32,559 nucleotides of DNA, taken from NCBI GenBank assembly GCA_024278275.1, contig JAJRTN010000063.1, positions 1-32,559 of the forward strand, given 5' to 3'. Each line of letters starts with the position of its first letter. Within the stretch, counting starts at the first letter, position 1. Both the position numbers and the translations under genes were made by a program. The notes beneath the pieces are model-generated. The model did not search any database, was not told the DNA's origin, and saw only the letters and a program-made list of their open reading frames with translations. This DNA comes from Candidatus Hydrogenedentota bacterium (GTDB taxonomy: Bacteria; Hydrogenedentota; Hydrogenedentia; Hydrogenedentales; JAJRTN01). Shown piece after piece: positions 1 to 6,909 of this stretch.

Positions 1-42
1 CGCGTCCAGACCAACAAATATGATATTCTCCTTCATGGACAT
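1..42 (-). CDS. IS110-family transposase, N-terminal 14 codons (cut by window edge)
   Basis: Only the first 14 codons are inside the window, reading MSMKENIIFVGLDA. IS110-family transposases typically begin with a short stretch ending in IxVGLDxHK, the first strand of their RuvC-like (DEDD) domain, so this looks like the start of such a gene. An AAAGGA Shine-Dalgarno sequence lies just upstream (about 48-53). The second ATG at 34-36 is an alternative start. The identification rests on a very short segment and needs the flanking sequence. Confidence 0.5.
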   Translation of the reverse strand, partial: MSMKENIIFVGLDA

Positions 43-137
43 GACCGGTTCCTTTCGTATGTAGCGCTGGGCTACGGTGGACCTTAAGTATAGCTTAACC
101 TACGAATAGGCGATCCGAGCCGGTCGGTCCATTATGT

Positions 138-491
138 CTACAGGCCCCGTTCCAGGCGATCCTCCCAATCATGGCGCTGCGAGGTGATTACGTCTTCCAG
201 GTGGCGCAGCCGCTGGTCGATGCCTTCGAAAGCACGCCGCGACCGGGCGGGCCTTTCCCCGGCGCGTTCCATCATATACCGCGGTTCGGGACGCAGCAAC
301 AGGCCCAGCACGGTGTAGGCTATCACCACCGGCCAGAAGGCCGTAAACACCGCCAGGGCCACCACCAGCACCCGCGTCCAGAATACGCTGATGCCCCAAT
401 GTTCGGCCAGTCCCCTGCACACGCCCAGGACCAGGCCCCTTCTCGACCGGAAGGGCCGCGCCCGTGTACCGTCGCATTCGTATCGTTCCAT
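138..491 (-). CDS. pspC: PspC-domain membrane protein
   Basis: 117 aa. PspC is a small inner-membrane protein of the phage-shock envelope-stress response that in known systems binds PspA when the membrane is damaged. The PspC domain occupies residues 14-70: a basic stretch (RSRRGLVLGVCRGLAEHWGI) leads into a hydrophobic segment (about 36-66) ending LLLRPEP. The C-terminal 45 residues are charged and probably form a short coiled coil (IDQRLRHLEDVITSQRHDWEDRLE). A GGAGG ribosome site precedes the ATG. The gene lies 21 nt downstream of pspA on the same strand and is almost certainly co-transcribed with it. It ends with a TAG codon, which shows that TAG is a normal stop in this genome. Confidence 0.88.
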   Translation of the reverse strand: MERYECDGTRARPFRSRRGLVLGVCRGLAEHWGISVFWTRVLVVALAVFTAFWPVVIAYTVLGLLLRPEPRYMMERAGERPARSRRAFEGIDQRLRHLEDVITSQRHDWEDRLERGL

Positions 492-512
492 TGTCTTGTC
501 CTCCGGGAGGGG

Positions 513-1199
513 CTACGGCTGGTCCGGGGTGGCGGACGGCTGGGGCTGACGGCGGGCCTTCAGCTCGGCCAGCTCCCGGTCGATGTCATCGCCCGCTTCC
601 AACTCGGCGAACTGCTCGTCCAACGAGGGCTTCCGGCCGTAATTCACCATTTCCGCGTCGGCCTCCATGCGGTCGATACGCTGCTGGAAGTGCTCGAACT
701 TTTGAAAGGCGTCCGACGTGTCGAACTTGCGGATACCCTGCTGGGCGCGCTTCTTGGTCCGGGCGTTCTTGTGCCGCTGCACCAGCACCCGCTGCTTGTC
801 CCGCGCCGCACTCAGCTTGTCTTCGAGCTGCATGATGTCGCTCTGGCACGACGCCACGAGCTGCTTGGCCTGCTCGAACTCGTCCTCCAGGGCCTCGCCC
901 CGCTCGACGAAACGACGCTTCTCCACCAGCGCCTCCCGCGCCAAATCCTCGCGCCCTTTGTCGATGGCGAGCTGGGCCTTGGCGTCCCACGTTTTCGCGT
1001 GGTCCAGGATGGCTTCCATCTCCCGCTTCACCTTCTTCTTCGTCGCCATGGCGGCGGCGCAGTTGGCCTTCACCTCGATCAGCGTGTCTTCCATCTCCCG
1101 GATGATCTGCTTCACCATTTTTTCCGGGTCTTCCGCCTTGTCCAGCATGGCGTTGATGTTCGAGCTGATAATGTCGCGTACCCGTGTAAACACTCCCAT
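513..1199 (-). CDS. pspA: Phage shock protein A (PspA/IM30 family)
   Basis: 228 aa, the usual family length. PspA is a peripheral membrane protein of the ESCRT-III-like superfamily that coats damaged inner membrane and, in enterobacteria, inhibits the activator PspF. The N-terminus MGVFTRVRDIISSNINAMLDKAEDPEKM is the family signature: an amphipathic helix followed by the conserved EDPEKM turn (residues 23-28). Residues 30-190 are almost entirely long heptad-rich helices. The tail is Pro/Gln-rich. An AAAGGAG ribosome site sits 7 nt before the ATG. The gene is first in the pspA-pspC operon and lies behind a sigma-54 promoter, with pspF divergent, so stress-dependent sigma-54 transcription is expected. 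Confidence 0.95.
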   Translation of the reverse strand: MGVFTRVRDIISSNINAMLDKAEDPEKMVKQIIREMEDTLIEVKANCAAAMATKKKVKREMEAILDHAKTWDAKAQLAIDKGREDLAREALVEKRRFVERGEALEDEFEQAKQLVASCQSDIMQLEDKLSAARDKQRVLVQRHKNARTKKRAQQGIRKFDTSDAFQKFEHFQQRIDRMEADAEMVNYGRKPSLDEQFAELEAGDDIDRELAELKARRQPQPSATPDQP

Positions 1200-1365
1200 G
1201 ATTCTGCTCCTTTACCGCTTGTTTCAGGCGGCGGTTTAGTTACCTGGCGTGTTCGGCCTTTATTCATTGCCTGGACGAACACGGGCTCGAAGGGCCGGTG
1301 GTCCGTGTGGGTCCGCGTTCGTCCATGCCCGTCCAGGATTCTTCAATTGTCTTCCCTCCAGAAGG

Positions 1366-1380
1366 GCAAGCACCATGCCA
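1366..1380 (-). promoter_or_regulatory. Sigma-54 (-24/-12) promoter of pspA-pspC
   Basis: On the minus strand the sequence reads TGGCATGGTGCTTGC. This matches the sigma-54 consensus TGGCACG-N4-TTGC at all but one position, with exact spacing. It points toward pspA, giving a predicted start near 1355 and a 5' UTR of about 155 nt. The divergent gene is a PspF-type sigma-54 activator, which is the expected partner. Confidence 0.8.
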
Positions 1381-1403
1381 AGGCCATATGTTTCGGTAAG
1401 TCC

Positions 1404-1414
1404 TTGTATTACAA
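1404..1414. promoter_or_regulatory. Palindrome in the pspA-pspF intergenic region, possible activator site
   Basis: TTGTA-T-TACAA is a perfect 11-bp palindrome about 50 bp upstream of the predicted pspA start. It could be part of a PspF upstream activating sequence or an autoregulatory operator. The surrounding 1380-1510 stretch is markedly AT-rich, as is usual for IHF-bent sigma-54 control regions. The assignment to a protein is inference only. Confidence 0.3.
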
Positions 1415-1462
1415 TAGTATACGCCGTGGAGCAATCAAGCTGCCCGTTGTATTGTGGATCTT

Positions 1463-1468
1463 TATAAT
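1463..1468 (+). promoter_or_regulatory. Possible -10 element for pspF
   Basis: A perfect TATAAT lies 50 bp upstream of the pspF start, in the AT-rich divergent region. No good -35 hexamer is present at 16-18 bp spacing, so this is a weak or activator-dependent promoter candidate. Confidence 0.3.
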
Positions 1469-1517
1469 CTTTTTTGGTAAAATTAACCATATTTTAGCTT
1501 ATATGCACAGGGAAGCC

Positions 1518-2609
1518 ATGCCGCACGAATATGAAACCGCCACTCCCTACCAGGAAGCCTTGGGGCAGTCGGATGCCTTTCTGGCCTTCCAGGAGCGGCT
1601 GTCCAGGGTCGCCCCGGTGGACCGGCCGGTCCTCATCGTGGGTGAGCGGGGGACGGGCAAGGAGTTGGCGGCCCGGCGCATTCATTTCCTGTCGGGACGG
1701 TGGGAAGAGCCGCTGGTGGAAGTGAACTGCGCGGCCCTGACGCCTTCGCTGATTGAGTCGGAACTGTTCGGCCACGAGGCGGGGGCTTTCACCGGGGCCA
1801 CGGGCCGTCGTGAAGGCCGCTTCGAGGCGGCGAACGGGGGGACGCTCTTTCTTGACGAGATTGGCAACATTCCGCTCCAGGTCCAGGAAAAGATCCTGCG
1901 TGCCGTCGAATACGGCGCCTTCCAGCGGGTCGGCTCCTCGCGGGTAATACAGGTGGATGTGCGCATCGTGGGCGCGACCAACGCGGACCTGCCGGCCCTG
2001 GCGGCGGAAGGGCGTTTCATGCCGGACCTGCTGGACCGGCTTTCCTTTGACGTGCTTACGGTACCCCCGCTCCGCGCACGGCAGGAGGACATCATGCTCC
2101 TGGCAAAGCATTTTGCCGCGCGCATGGCCTATGAATTGGGACGCGACGCGATGCCCGAGTTTTCCCCGGAAGTGGTGGCGGCCCTGGAGGGTCACCCCTG
2201 GCGGGGCAACATCCGGGAGTTGAAGAACGTGGTGGAGCGGGCGGTCTACCGGACGGAAGGGGCGGTTTTGACCGATCTCGTTTTCGACCCCTTTGACTCG
2301 CCTTACGCGGGGATTCGCAGGGTTCGTCTCGGCGCACCGGGTGAAAACAGGGAGGCGGGCGGGCCAGGGCCCTGTCCGGCTCGGAATCCCACCCGGAATT
2401 CTTCCGAACACACCCCGGAACTAGGCCGCTTCACGGAACAGGTGGAAGCGCTCGAAGTCAGCCTGCTTGCGCGGGCACTGCGTGAAAGCCGCTATCACCA
2501 GCGGCATGCGGCGGAACGGCTGGGGCTTACGTACAACCAGTTTCGTAACCTCTACCGGAAGTACAAGGACCGCCTGGCCGGGGCAGGGCCCGGGGATGAG
2601 GGACCGTGA
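1518..2609 (+). CDS. pspF: PspF-like sigma-54-dependent transcriptional activator
   Basis: 363 aa from the ATG at 1518, chosen because an AGGGAA site precedes it; an in-frame ATG at 1503 is possible. The protein begins directly with a sigma-54-interacting AAA+ domain and has no receiver or sensory domain, as in PspF. Visible motifs are Walker A GERGTGKE (residues 42-49), the sigma-54-contacting loop GAFTGA (89-94) and Walker B TLFLDE (109-114). The C-terminus carries a Fis-type helix-turn-helix (RHAAERLGLTYNQFR, within the last 45 residues), closely resembling the PspF DNA-binding domain. A Pro/Gly-rich linker of about 50 residues separates the two. The divergent position to pspA-pspC with a sigma-54 promoter supports its role. 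The frame stays open far upstream, but that part is antisense to pspA/pspC and is not coding. Confidence 0.92.
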   Translation: MPHEYETATPYQEALGQSDAFLAFQERLSRVAPVDRPVLIVGERGTGKELAARRIHFLSGRWEEPLVEVNCAALTPSLIESELFGHEAGAFTGATGRREGRFEAANGGTLFLDEIGNIPLQVQEKILRAVEYGAFQRVGSSRVIQVDVRIVGATNADLPALAAEGRFMPDLLDRLSFDVLTVPPLRARQEDIMLLAKHFAARMAYELGRDAMPEFSPEVVAALEGHPWRGNIRELKNVVERAVYRTEGAVLTDLVFDPFDSPYAGIRRVRLGAPGENREAGGPGPCPARNPTRNSSEHTPELGRFTEQVEALEVSLLARALRESRYHQRHAAERLGLTYNQFRNLYRKYKDRLAGAGPGDEGP

Positions 2610-2648
2610 TATGATGGCGCGCGGAAGGACGATGGAAAGGAAAAGACG

Positions 2649-4226
2649 TTGCCGGTGACTGGAAAAGAGCGGCGCGGTATGGCACTGCGCGCGGGATCCG
2701 TGGTCTTGTTGTTGGCCATTCTTTTGTCGGGGCTGCTTTTGCTGCTGGCCCCTCGCCAGGCGCGGCGCATGACCGCCACCCTGGGGAGCGGACTTCGGGG
2801 CGATACGGACGCCACGCTGACCCTGGCTACCGCCGAACGGGACGGCGCTTATTTCGCGCTGGGTAAGTGCCTCGCCGAACACTTGGAGATGCAGGGCTAT
2901 GGCGAAGTCTCCGTCCTGGAAACGGCCGGGTCGCTGGAAAATATCGGACGTCTCCGGGCGGGCACGGCGGACTTCGCCCTGATACAGGGCGGCCTGACGG
3001 AAGACCTTTCGGACCTGGCCCAGGTCTCCAGGCTGAATCGCCAATATGTTCACGTGCTGGTGCCGGCCGCGTCGGCCATCACCGAATTCCGTCAACTTGC
3101 GGGCCGCCGTTTGGGGGTGGGGCCCGAGAGCGGCGGGTCGGCGGCGCTCGCTCGGCAGGTGCTGGGATTCTATGACTTCGACGACCCGCCCACGTTGGTG
3201 ACCAACCATGGCCCGCTGGACGCCGCCTTCACCGACGGCACCATCGACGCGGCGTTCCTCGTGTACGGACTCTTTGCCCCTGCCATGGAATCCGTGTTGG
3301 AAACCGGGTACTATCGTTTGGTGCCGCTGCCCGAAGCCGAGGCCATTGCCGCCTTCCAGCCCGGCGTAACCCGCGCCGTGTTACCCGCCCATTGCTATGG
3401 CCCGGACCGTACCCTCCCCGGTTCGGCGGGATTGACCACCCTGGCCGTGGACACCCTCCTGGTGACCCGGGCGGACACGCCGGCGCGTCACGTGAGCGCC
3501 ATGCTCATGGCGCTGTACGATGTGAATGTCCAGTGGCGCGCGCGTCTGCACCGTCTGACCGAGGCGGAGGGCCGCATTACGCGTCAACTTCCGCTTCACC
3601 CGGCCGCGAACGCTTTTTTTTCTCGGAACGACCCGGTCTCCTCGGACCGGTTCGAGATCGCCTCCTTTTTCCTGGCGGGCCTGGTTTGCGTAACCAGCCT
3701 GGTCCATTATCTGCTGGGCCGCCGCCGGCACCGCTTGGCGGAGAAGCGGCGCAAGGTCATTACACCTTTTTTCGAGTTCATGCTGGACATGGGCGAAGCG
3801 ACCGAGGCCGCCGACAACCCGGAGACCCTGGCCCGCCTGGTCAAAGATATGATGGCGGAACAGCGCCGCGCCGAGCGGGCCTGGCTGGCGGGGGCACTGG
3901 ACACGGAGCACATGGAAAACCTTTACGCCATCTACAATATCCGCACCCGTAATGCCTACAGCAAGATGCACAACCTCCAGCTTCAGCGCCTTGGACTGCC
4001 CCGGGAAAACACCGCGCCGCCCCAACCCGATCCGGATTCTCGGACACCATCCCGGCAGGAAGTGCCCCCCGGCTGGCGCGAAGCCGGCGCGTGGGACGGT
4101 CTCGACGAGGGCATTGTGGGAGAGGTTCGCGTACGGCGGAAGTCGGCCGAACCCGCCGAAATGGACGTCGCCGTGGATGAGGACGTGCCCAACGGTGATG
4201 ACGGCGGGCAGATGATGCTTTTTTGA
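2649..4226 (+). CDS. Membrane-anchored TAXI-family (TRAP-type) solute-binding protein with cytoplasmic tail
   Basis: 525 aa from a TTG start backed by an AAGGA site 7 nt upstream; ATG at 2679 is an alternative. The N-terminal membrane segment is about residues 15-34. Residues 55-330 match the TAXI solute-binding fold: TLATAERDGAYFALGKCLAE, GSLENIGRLRAGTADFALIQGG, and RRLGVGPESGGSAALARQVL are the usual binding-protein landmarks. A second membrane segment (337-357) is followed by a basic stop-transfer patch (GRRRHRLAEKRRK) and a tail of about 165 residues predicted to be cytoplasmic, helical first and then Pro-rich and acidic. TAXI proteins normally deliver ligands to TRAP permeases; no permease gene is present here. 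The topology suggests a ligand sensor rather than a free binding protein, but that is inference. It starts 39 nt after pspF on the same strand. Confidence 0.8.
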   Translation: MPVTGKERRGMALRAGSVVLLLAILLSGLLLLLAPRQARRMTATLGSGLRGDTDATLTLATAERDGAYFALGKCLAEHLEMQGYGEVSVLETAGSLENIGRLRAGTADFALIQGGLTEDLSDLAQVSRLNRQYVHVLVPAASAITEFRQLAGRRLGVGPESGGSAALARQVLGFYDFDDPPTLVTNHGPLDAAFTDGTIDAAFLVYGLFAPAMESVLETGYYRLVPLPEAEAIAAFQPGVTRAVLPAHCYGPDRTLPGSAGLTTLAVDTLLVTRADTPARHVSAMLMALYDVNVQWRARLHRLTEAEGRITRQLPLHPAANAFFSRNDPVSSDRFEIASFFLAGLVCVTSLVHYLLGRRRHRLAEKRRKVITPFFEFMLDMGEATEAADNPETLARLVKDMMAEQRRAERAWLAGALDTEHMENLYAIYNIRTRNAYSKMHNLQLQRLGLPRENTAPPQPDPDSRTPSRQEVPPGWREAGAWDGLDEGIVGEVRVRRKSAEPAEMDVAVDEDVPNGDDGGQMMLF

Positions 4227-4393
4227 GCCGCGTGAGCGACATAGACGCTACCTTATTCAATAGAGAACACCCTTGTAATGCACCGCCCTCATGTATGGAA
4301 AAGGGCTTCTTTTCGCCCCAACGTGTTGGGCCGATTTCTGAACAAACCACCACGGGTAGCGGTTATGGTGACGAAAATGCCCCAAAAAAAGAC
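4227..4393. other. Spacer between the TAXI gene and the porin promoter
   Basis: 167 bp with no convincing gene. Open frames here lack ribosome sites and family resemblance. A weak hairpin (AGCG-7 nt-CGCT) follows the TAXI stop codon but has no strong T run. Confidence 0.4.
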
Positions 4394-4422
4394 TTGATAT
4401 ATGGTTCCTTTTCTGGTAGACT
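4394..4422 (+). promoter_or_regulatory. Sigma-70-type promoter of the porin gene
   Basis: TTGATA (4394-4399) and TAGACT (4417-4422) are separated by exactly 17 bp, giving a predicted start near 4429. It lies 374 bp upstream of the porin ATG, which implies an exceptionally long leader. Confidence 0.65.
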
Positions 4423-4428
4423 CTCGCC

Positions 4429-4795
4429 TGAAGTAAACAGGGCAACCTTGCGGAAGGATGAAATCAGGCGTTGAGAGGGGGTACTGAGGTACGGACGAAC
4501 GGCGTATGCCGTGTATCCAGAATCCGACAACAGCATCGAGACCGGTTACTAAACTGGAGGCGAAAGGAGGGATGGACGCGGTTTGAGAAAACCCACCTCC
4601 CGTGACCGGACAAGAACTCGGTGATAGAACGATATAGGGCCTGGAAGCGTGTTGCGCTGACAGGTACCGTCGCCAACCCCGACTCCGGCGCCCGTCATCG
4701 GGTTCGCCGTAGAGACGAGGGGGAGGTACGAAACGCGGGCCGTCAGTGTGGTGGCACGCGGTAAGTAAGAGAAAATCCAAAGGAGATAACGCAAA
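4429..4795 (+). ncRNA. Long structured 5' leader RNA of the porin gene (candidate cis-regulatory RNA)
   Basis: About 365 nt without a credible ORF but dense in complementary segments. ACGGC-GTAT-GCCGT lies near 4499-4512. CCGGTT/AACTGG forms a hairpin near 4542-4557. GGTTT-GAGA-AAACC is nested inside GGAGG/CCTCC (4566-4600). CCTG-GA-AGCG-5 nt-CGCT-GA-CAGG (4640-4664) includes a tandem G-A internal loop. GGCG-CCCG-TCAT-CGGG-TT-CGCC occupies 4687-4708. ACCTCCC (4595-4601) is also perfectly complementary to GGGAGGT (4721-4727), closing a multibranch domain and competing with the local GGAGG/CCTCC stem. The same ACCTCC could pair with the porin ribosome site (AAAGGAG, 4779-4785). Mutually exclusive pairings are typical of riboswitches or translational attenuators. 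I do not recognise a known Rfam class. The pairings were found by eye and were not energy-scored. Confidence 0.5.
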
Positions 4796-6214
4796 ATGCG
4801 TTCACTTAAATTTATGTTGATCGCCGCCCTGGTGCTGAGCCTTGGTGGTGCGGCGTATGCCGAGCTGCAGAGCGCCGAAGTTAACGGCAGTATCCGCATC
4901 CGCGGAAACATGTACAATTGGGACGATTCCGGTTCCCGTACCCCCGCGGGCGTGGCCCGGGACATGTCCTTCGTCGAGCAGCGCACGCGTCTTGGCGTGA
5001 AGGCCGATTTCACGGACGAAGTGTCCGCGGTCATCGAGTTTGACAGCTACGACGTCTGGGGCGAGGATTTCCGCTCCAACTACATCACGGGTGTTGACGC
5101 TCGCGCCGCCACCGGTAATGACGTCGAAGTCTATCAGGCGTACATCGAAGCCCGCGAGATGTGGGGAACGCCCCTGCAGCTTCGGGTTGGCCGCCAGGAA
5201 ATCAGCCTGGGCAGCGAGTGGCTCATGGGCGTGAACGACACGTCGGCGTTCTTCCGTGGCCTTTCCTTCGATGCGCTGCGTCTTGACTATGTCGCCGACA
5301 CCTTTACCGTGACGGCCCTGTGGGCCAAGCTGGCCGAGCGTTTCGGTGATTTCGCCGACAACGACGTCGACCTGTACGGCATCTACGGCAGCTACACGGG
5401 CCTCGAAGACGTCGTCCTTGAAGCCTACTGGCTGTACACGCGCGAAGACACCGATGTTCGTGGCGCGGGCGGCGGCCCGAAGATCCCCGCGGGTACCGTG
5501 GGCGCCGTTTTCGGCGGCACCAGCCTTGACCTTCACACCTTTGGCCTCCGCGCAGCGGGAGAATATGGCGCCTTTGATTACGAAGCGGAAGCGGCCTTCC
5601 AGACGGGTAATGTGGACCGTCCGAAGGTTTTCTTCTGGCGCGATAATGACCTTGACTATGACAACTGGGGCCTGAACCTTGAGGCCGGTTACACCTTCGA
5701 CATGAACTGGACGCCTCGCGTCTTCCTTGGCTTCGCCTTCCTGGGCGGTGAGAACCTGGCCAATCGCTGGGGTGTCGCCAATCGCGACCTCTCTTTCAAC
5801 CGCTTGTTCTCCAATTGGGAATACAGCGAGTTCCTGGCCAACACGGACATGTCGAACATGTTCATCTATCGCGCTGGTATCAGCGCTCAGCCGACCGAAG
5901 CCATTGAAGTCGGCCTGAACGCTTCTTACTTCGTGGCGGATGAAACCACCGACCTGGGTATCTTCCGTGGCAGCACGGATGACAACCTTGGTATCGAGAC
6001 CAGCCTGTGGGCGGCCTATCAGTACAGCGATGACCTTGCCTTCAACGCCGGTTGGGCACACTTCTTCGGCGATGACGGTCTGGGTAGCTGGAGCAGCCGT
6101 CGCGGCATCACGGAGCCGGGCAACAACGTTGTCAGCAATGGCCTTGCCATTTTCCAGGGCGACGACAACGCCGACTACGACTACCTCTGGGTCGAGACCA
6201 CCATCAGCTTCTAA
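4796..6214 (+). CDS. Outer-membrane beta-barrel porin, alginate-export (AlgE-like) type
   Basis: 472 aa with a clear Sec signal peptide (MRSLKFMLIAALVLSLGGAAYA, cleaved before ELQSAEV). The mature protein alternates hydrophobic and polar residues, as in a barrel, and ends in a C-terminal phenylalanine (TTISF), the usual outer-membrane insertion signal. RVGRQEISLGSEWLMG followed by FDALRLDY resembles the core of the alginate_export/AlgE family, which forms channels for anionic polysaccharides or oligosaccharides. An excellent AAAGGAG ribosome site precedes the ATG. Its own promoter, long structured leader and strong terminator make it a single-gene transcription unit, probably highly expressed. 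The substrate cannot be read from the sequence. Other carbohydrate-selective porin families remain possible. Confidence 0.82.
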   Translation: MRSLKFMLIAALVLSLGGAAYAELQSAEVNGSIRIRGNMYNWDDSGSRTPAGVARDMSFVEQRTRLGVKADFTDEVSAVIEFDSYDVWGEDFRSNYITGVDARAATGNDVEVYQAYIEAREMWGTPLQLRVGRQEISLGSEWLMGVNDTSAFFRGLSFDALRLDYVADTFTVTALWAKLAERFGDFADNDVDLYGIYGSYTGLEDVVLEAYWLYTREDTDVRGAGGGPKIPAGTVGAVFGGTSLDLHTFGLRAAGEYGAFDYEAEAAFQTGNVDRPKVFFWRDNDLDYDNWGLNLEAGYTFDMNWTPRVFLGFAFLGGENLANRWGVANRDLSFNRLFSNWEYSEFLANTDMSNMFIYRAGISAQPTEAIEVGLNASYFVADETTDLGIFRGSTDDNLGIETSLWAAYQYSDDLAFNAGWAHFFGDDGLGSWSSRRGITEPGNNVVSNGLAIFQGDDNADYDYLWVETTISF

Positions 6215-6247
6215 TGCTTGTTAGACAAAGCGTGTAACGCTTTCTCG

Positions 6248-6285
6248 CGCCCCCGTGGGACTCTAATCCCGCGGGGGCGTTGTTT
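6248..6285 (+). terminator. Rho-independent terminator of the porin gene
   Basis: A 13-bp nearly perfect stem (CGCCCCCGTGGGA / TCCCGCGGGGGCG) with loop CTCTAA is followed by TTGTTT, starting 33 nt after the porin stop codon. Confidence 0.9.
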
Positions 6286-6862
6286 ATTGCCTGACGAATG
6301 CTTCGTGTTACAGGAAGGGCCTGCTTCGCGAAGGGGCTTCAACCGCCAACGGGCAAGCAGGAACCTGTCCCCCCCCCGTGCCGCATGGCGAAATGGAACG
6401 GGTAGAAGCCTCCGCGATAAGGGTGCAACGGCCTTTTCCAGGTTCAACCACGAAATACACAAAATACACGAAATCGGTGGACCTTGGCCCACCATAACCT
6501 TCCCCCATGGCAAAATGGTATCGCCTCAAACACATAGGCTTGGTGGGCCAAGGCCCACCCACCACGCTCTGCATGGGAACGAGAGAATCTGCGTTCATCT
6601 GCGCCATCTGCGGATACATAATCATGGAACCCCGCCTTTGCGAGAAAACGTAGAAGCGGCTTCCAGCCGCTTTTGAAGAGACTGGAAGCTGCTGTTTTAC
6701 GTTGCTTCGCAACCACGGTTTTCCGTGGAGACGATGCCTGGTTTCGGCTACGCCGGGTTAGGGTTAAGCCGGGTTGGGTGTTGAAAACGGTCTTTCCGCA
6801 CATGGTACCCGCAAGCGTTGATGGGCGTGGTCAACGTGGGGGGGAAGCGGCTGGCTGGCTCG
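6286..6862. repeat. Repeat-rich intergenic spacer
   Basis: About 580 bp without a supportable gene, built from interspersed repeat fragments. It contains an ACCACGAAATACACAAAATACACG unit (about 6447-6471), which recurs in variant form around the GxxExxY gene. A pair of GGTGG-CCTTGG-CCCACC-type palindromes lies near 6476-6496 and 6540-6562. A GCTCTGCATGGGAACGAG fragment (about 6569-6586) is related to the GTTCCCACG repeats elsewhere in the window. Hairpins are AGCGGC-TTCCA-GCCGCT-TTT (6655-6674) and CCACGG-TTTT-CCGTGG (6713-6728). Several open frames cross it, but none has a ribosome site or a recognisable product. Confidence 0.55.
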
Positions 6863-6886
6863 AACAAAGGCGCCCCGGGGAGCGCC
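6863..6886 (-). terminator. Rho-independent terminator of the GlmU-like gene
   Basis: Read on the minus strand, GGCGCTC-CCCG-GGGCGCC forms a 7-bp GC stem (one G-T pair) followed by TTTGTT, 23 nt after the stop codon of the leftward GlmU-like gene. Confidence 0.65.
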
Positions 6887-6909
6887 AACCTCCCGACAGG
6901 CTGTTTCCC

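Noticed and set aside
1260-1490. 76-codon minus-strand ORF between pspF and pspA
   Set aside because: It covers the sigma-54 promoter and the divergent control region, lacks a ribosome site and resembles no family.
171-1502. Upstream extension of the pspF frame, open for about 440 codons
   Set aside because: It is antisense to pspA and pspC, which match their families well on the other strand, and the ribosome site and AAA+ domain support a start at 1518.
4223-4474. 83-codon ORF after the TAXI gene
   Set aside because: It spans the porin promoter, has a low-complexity translation and no ribosome site.
4565-4585. Four-codon leader ORF (ATG GAC GCG GTT TGA) behind AAAGGAGG in the porin leader
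   Set aside because: The ribosome site is only about one base from the ATG, too close for efficient initiation, and the segment is better explained as part of a hairpin.
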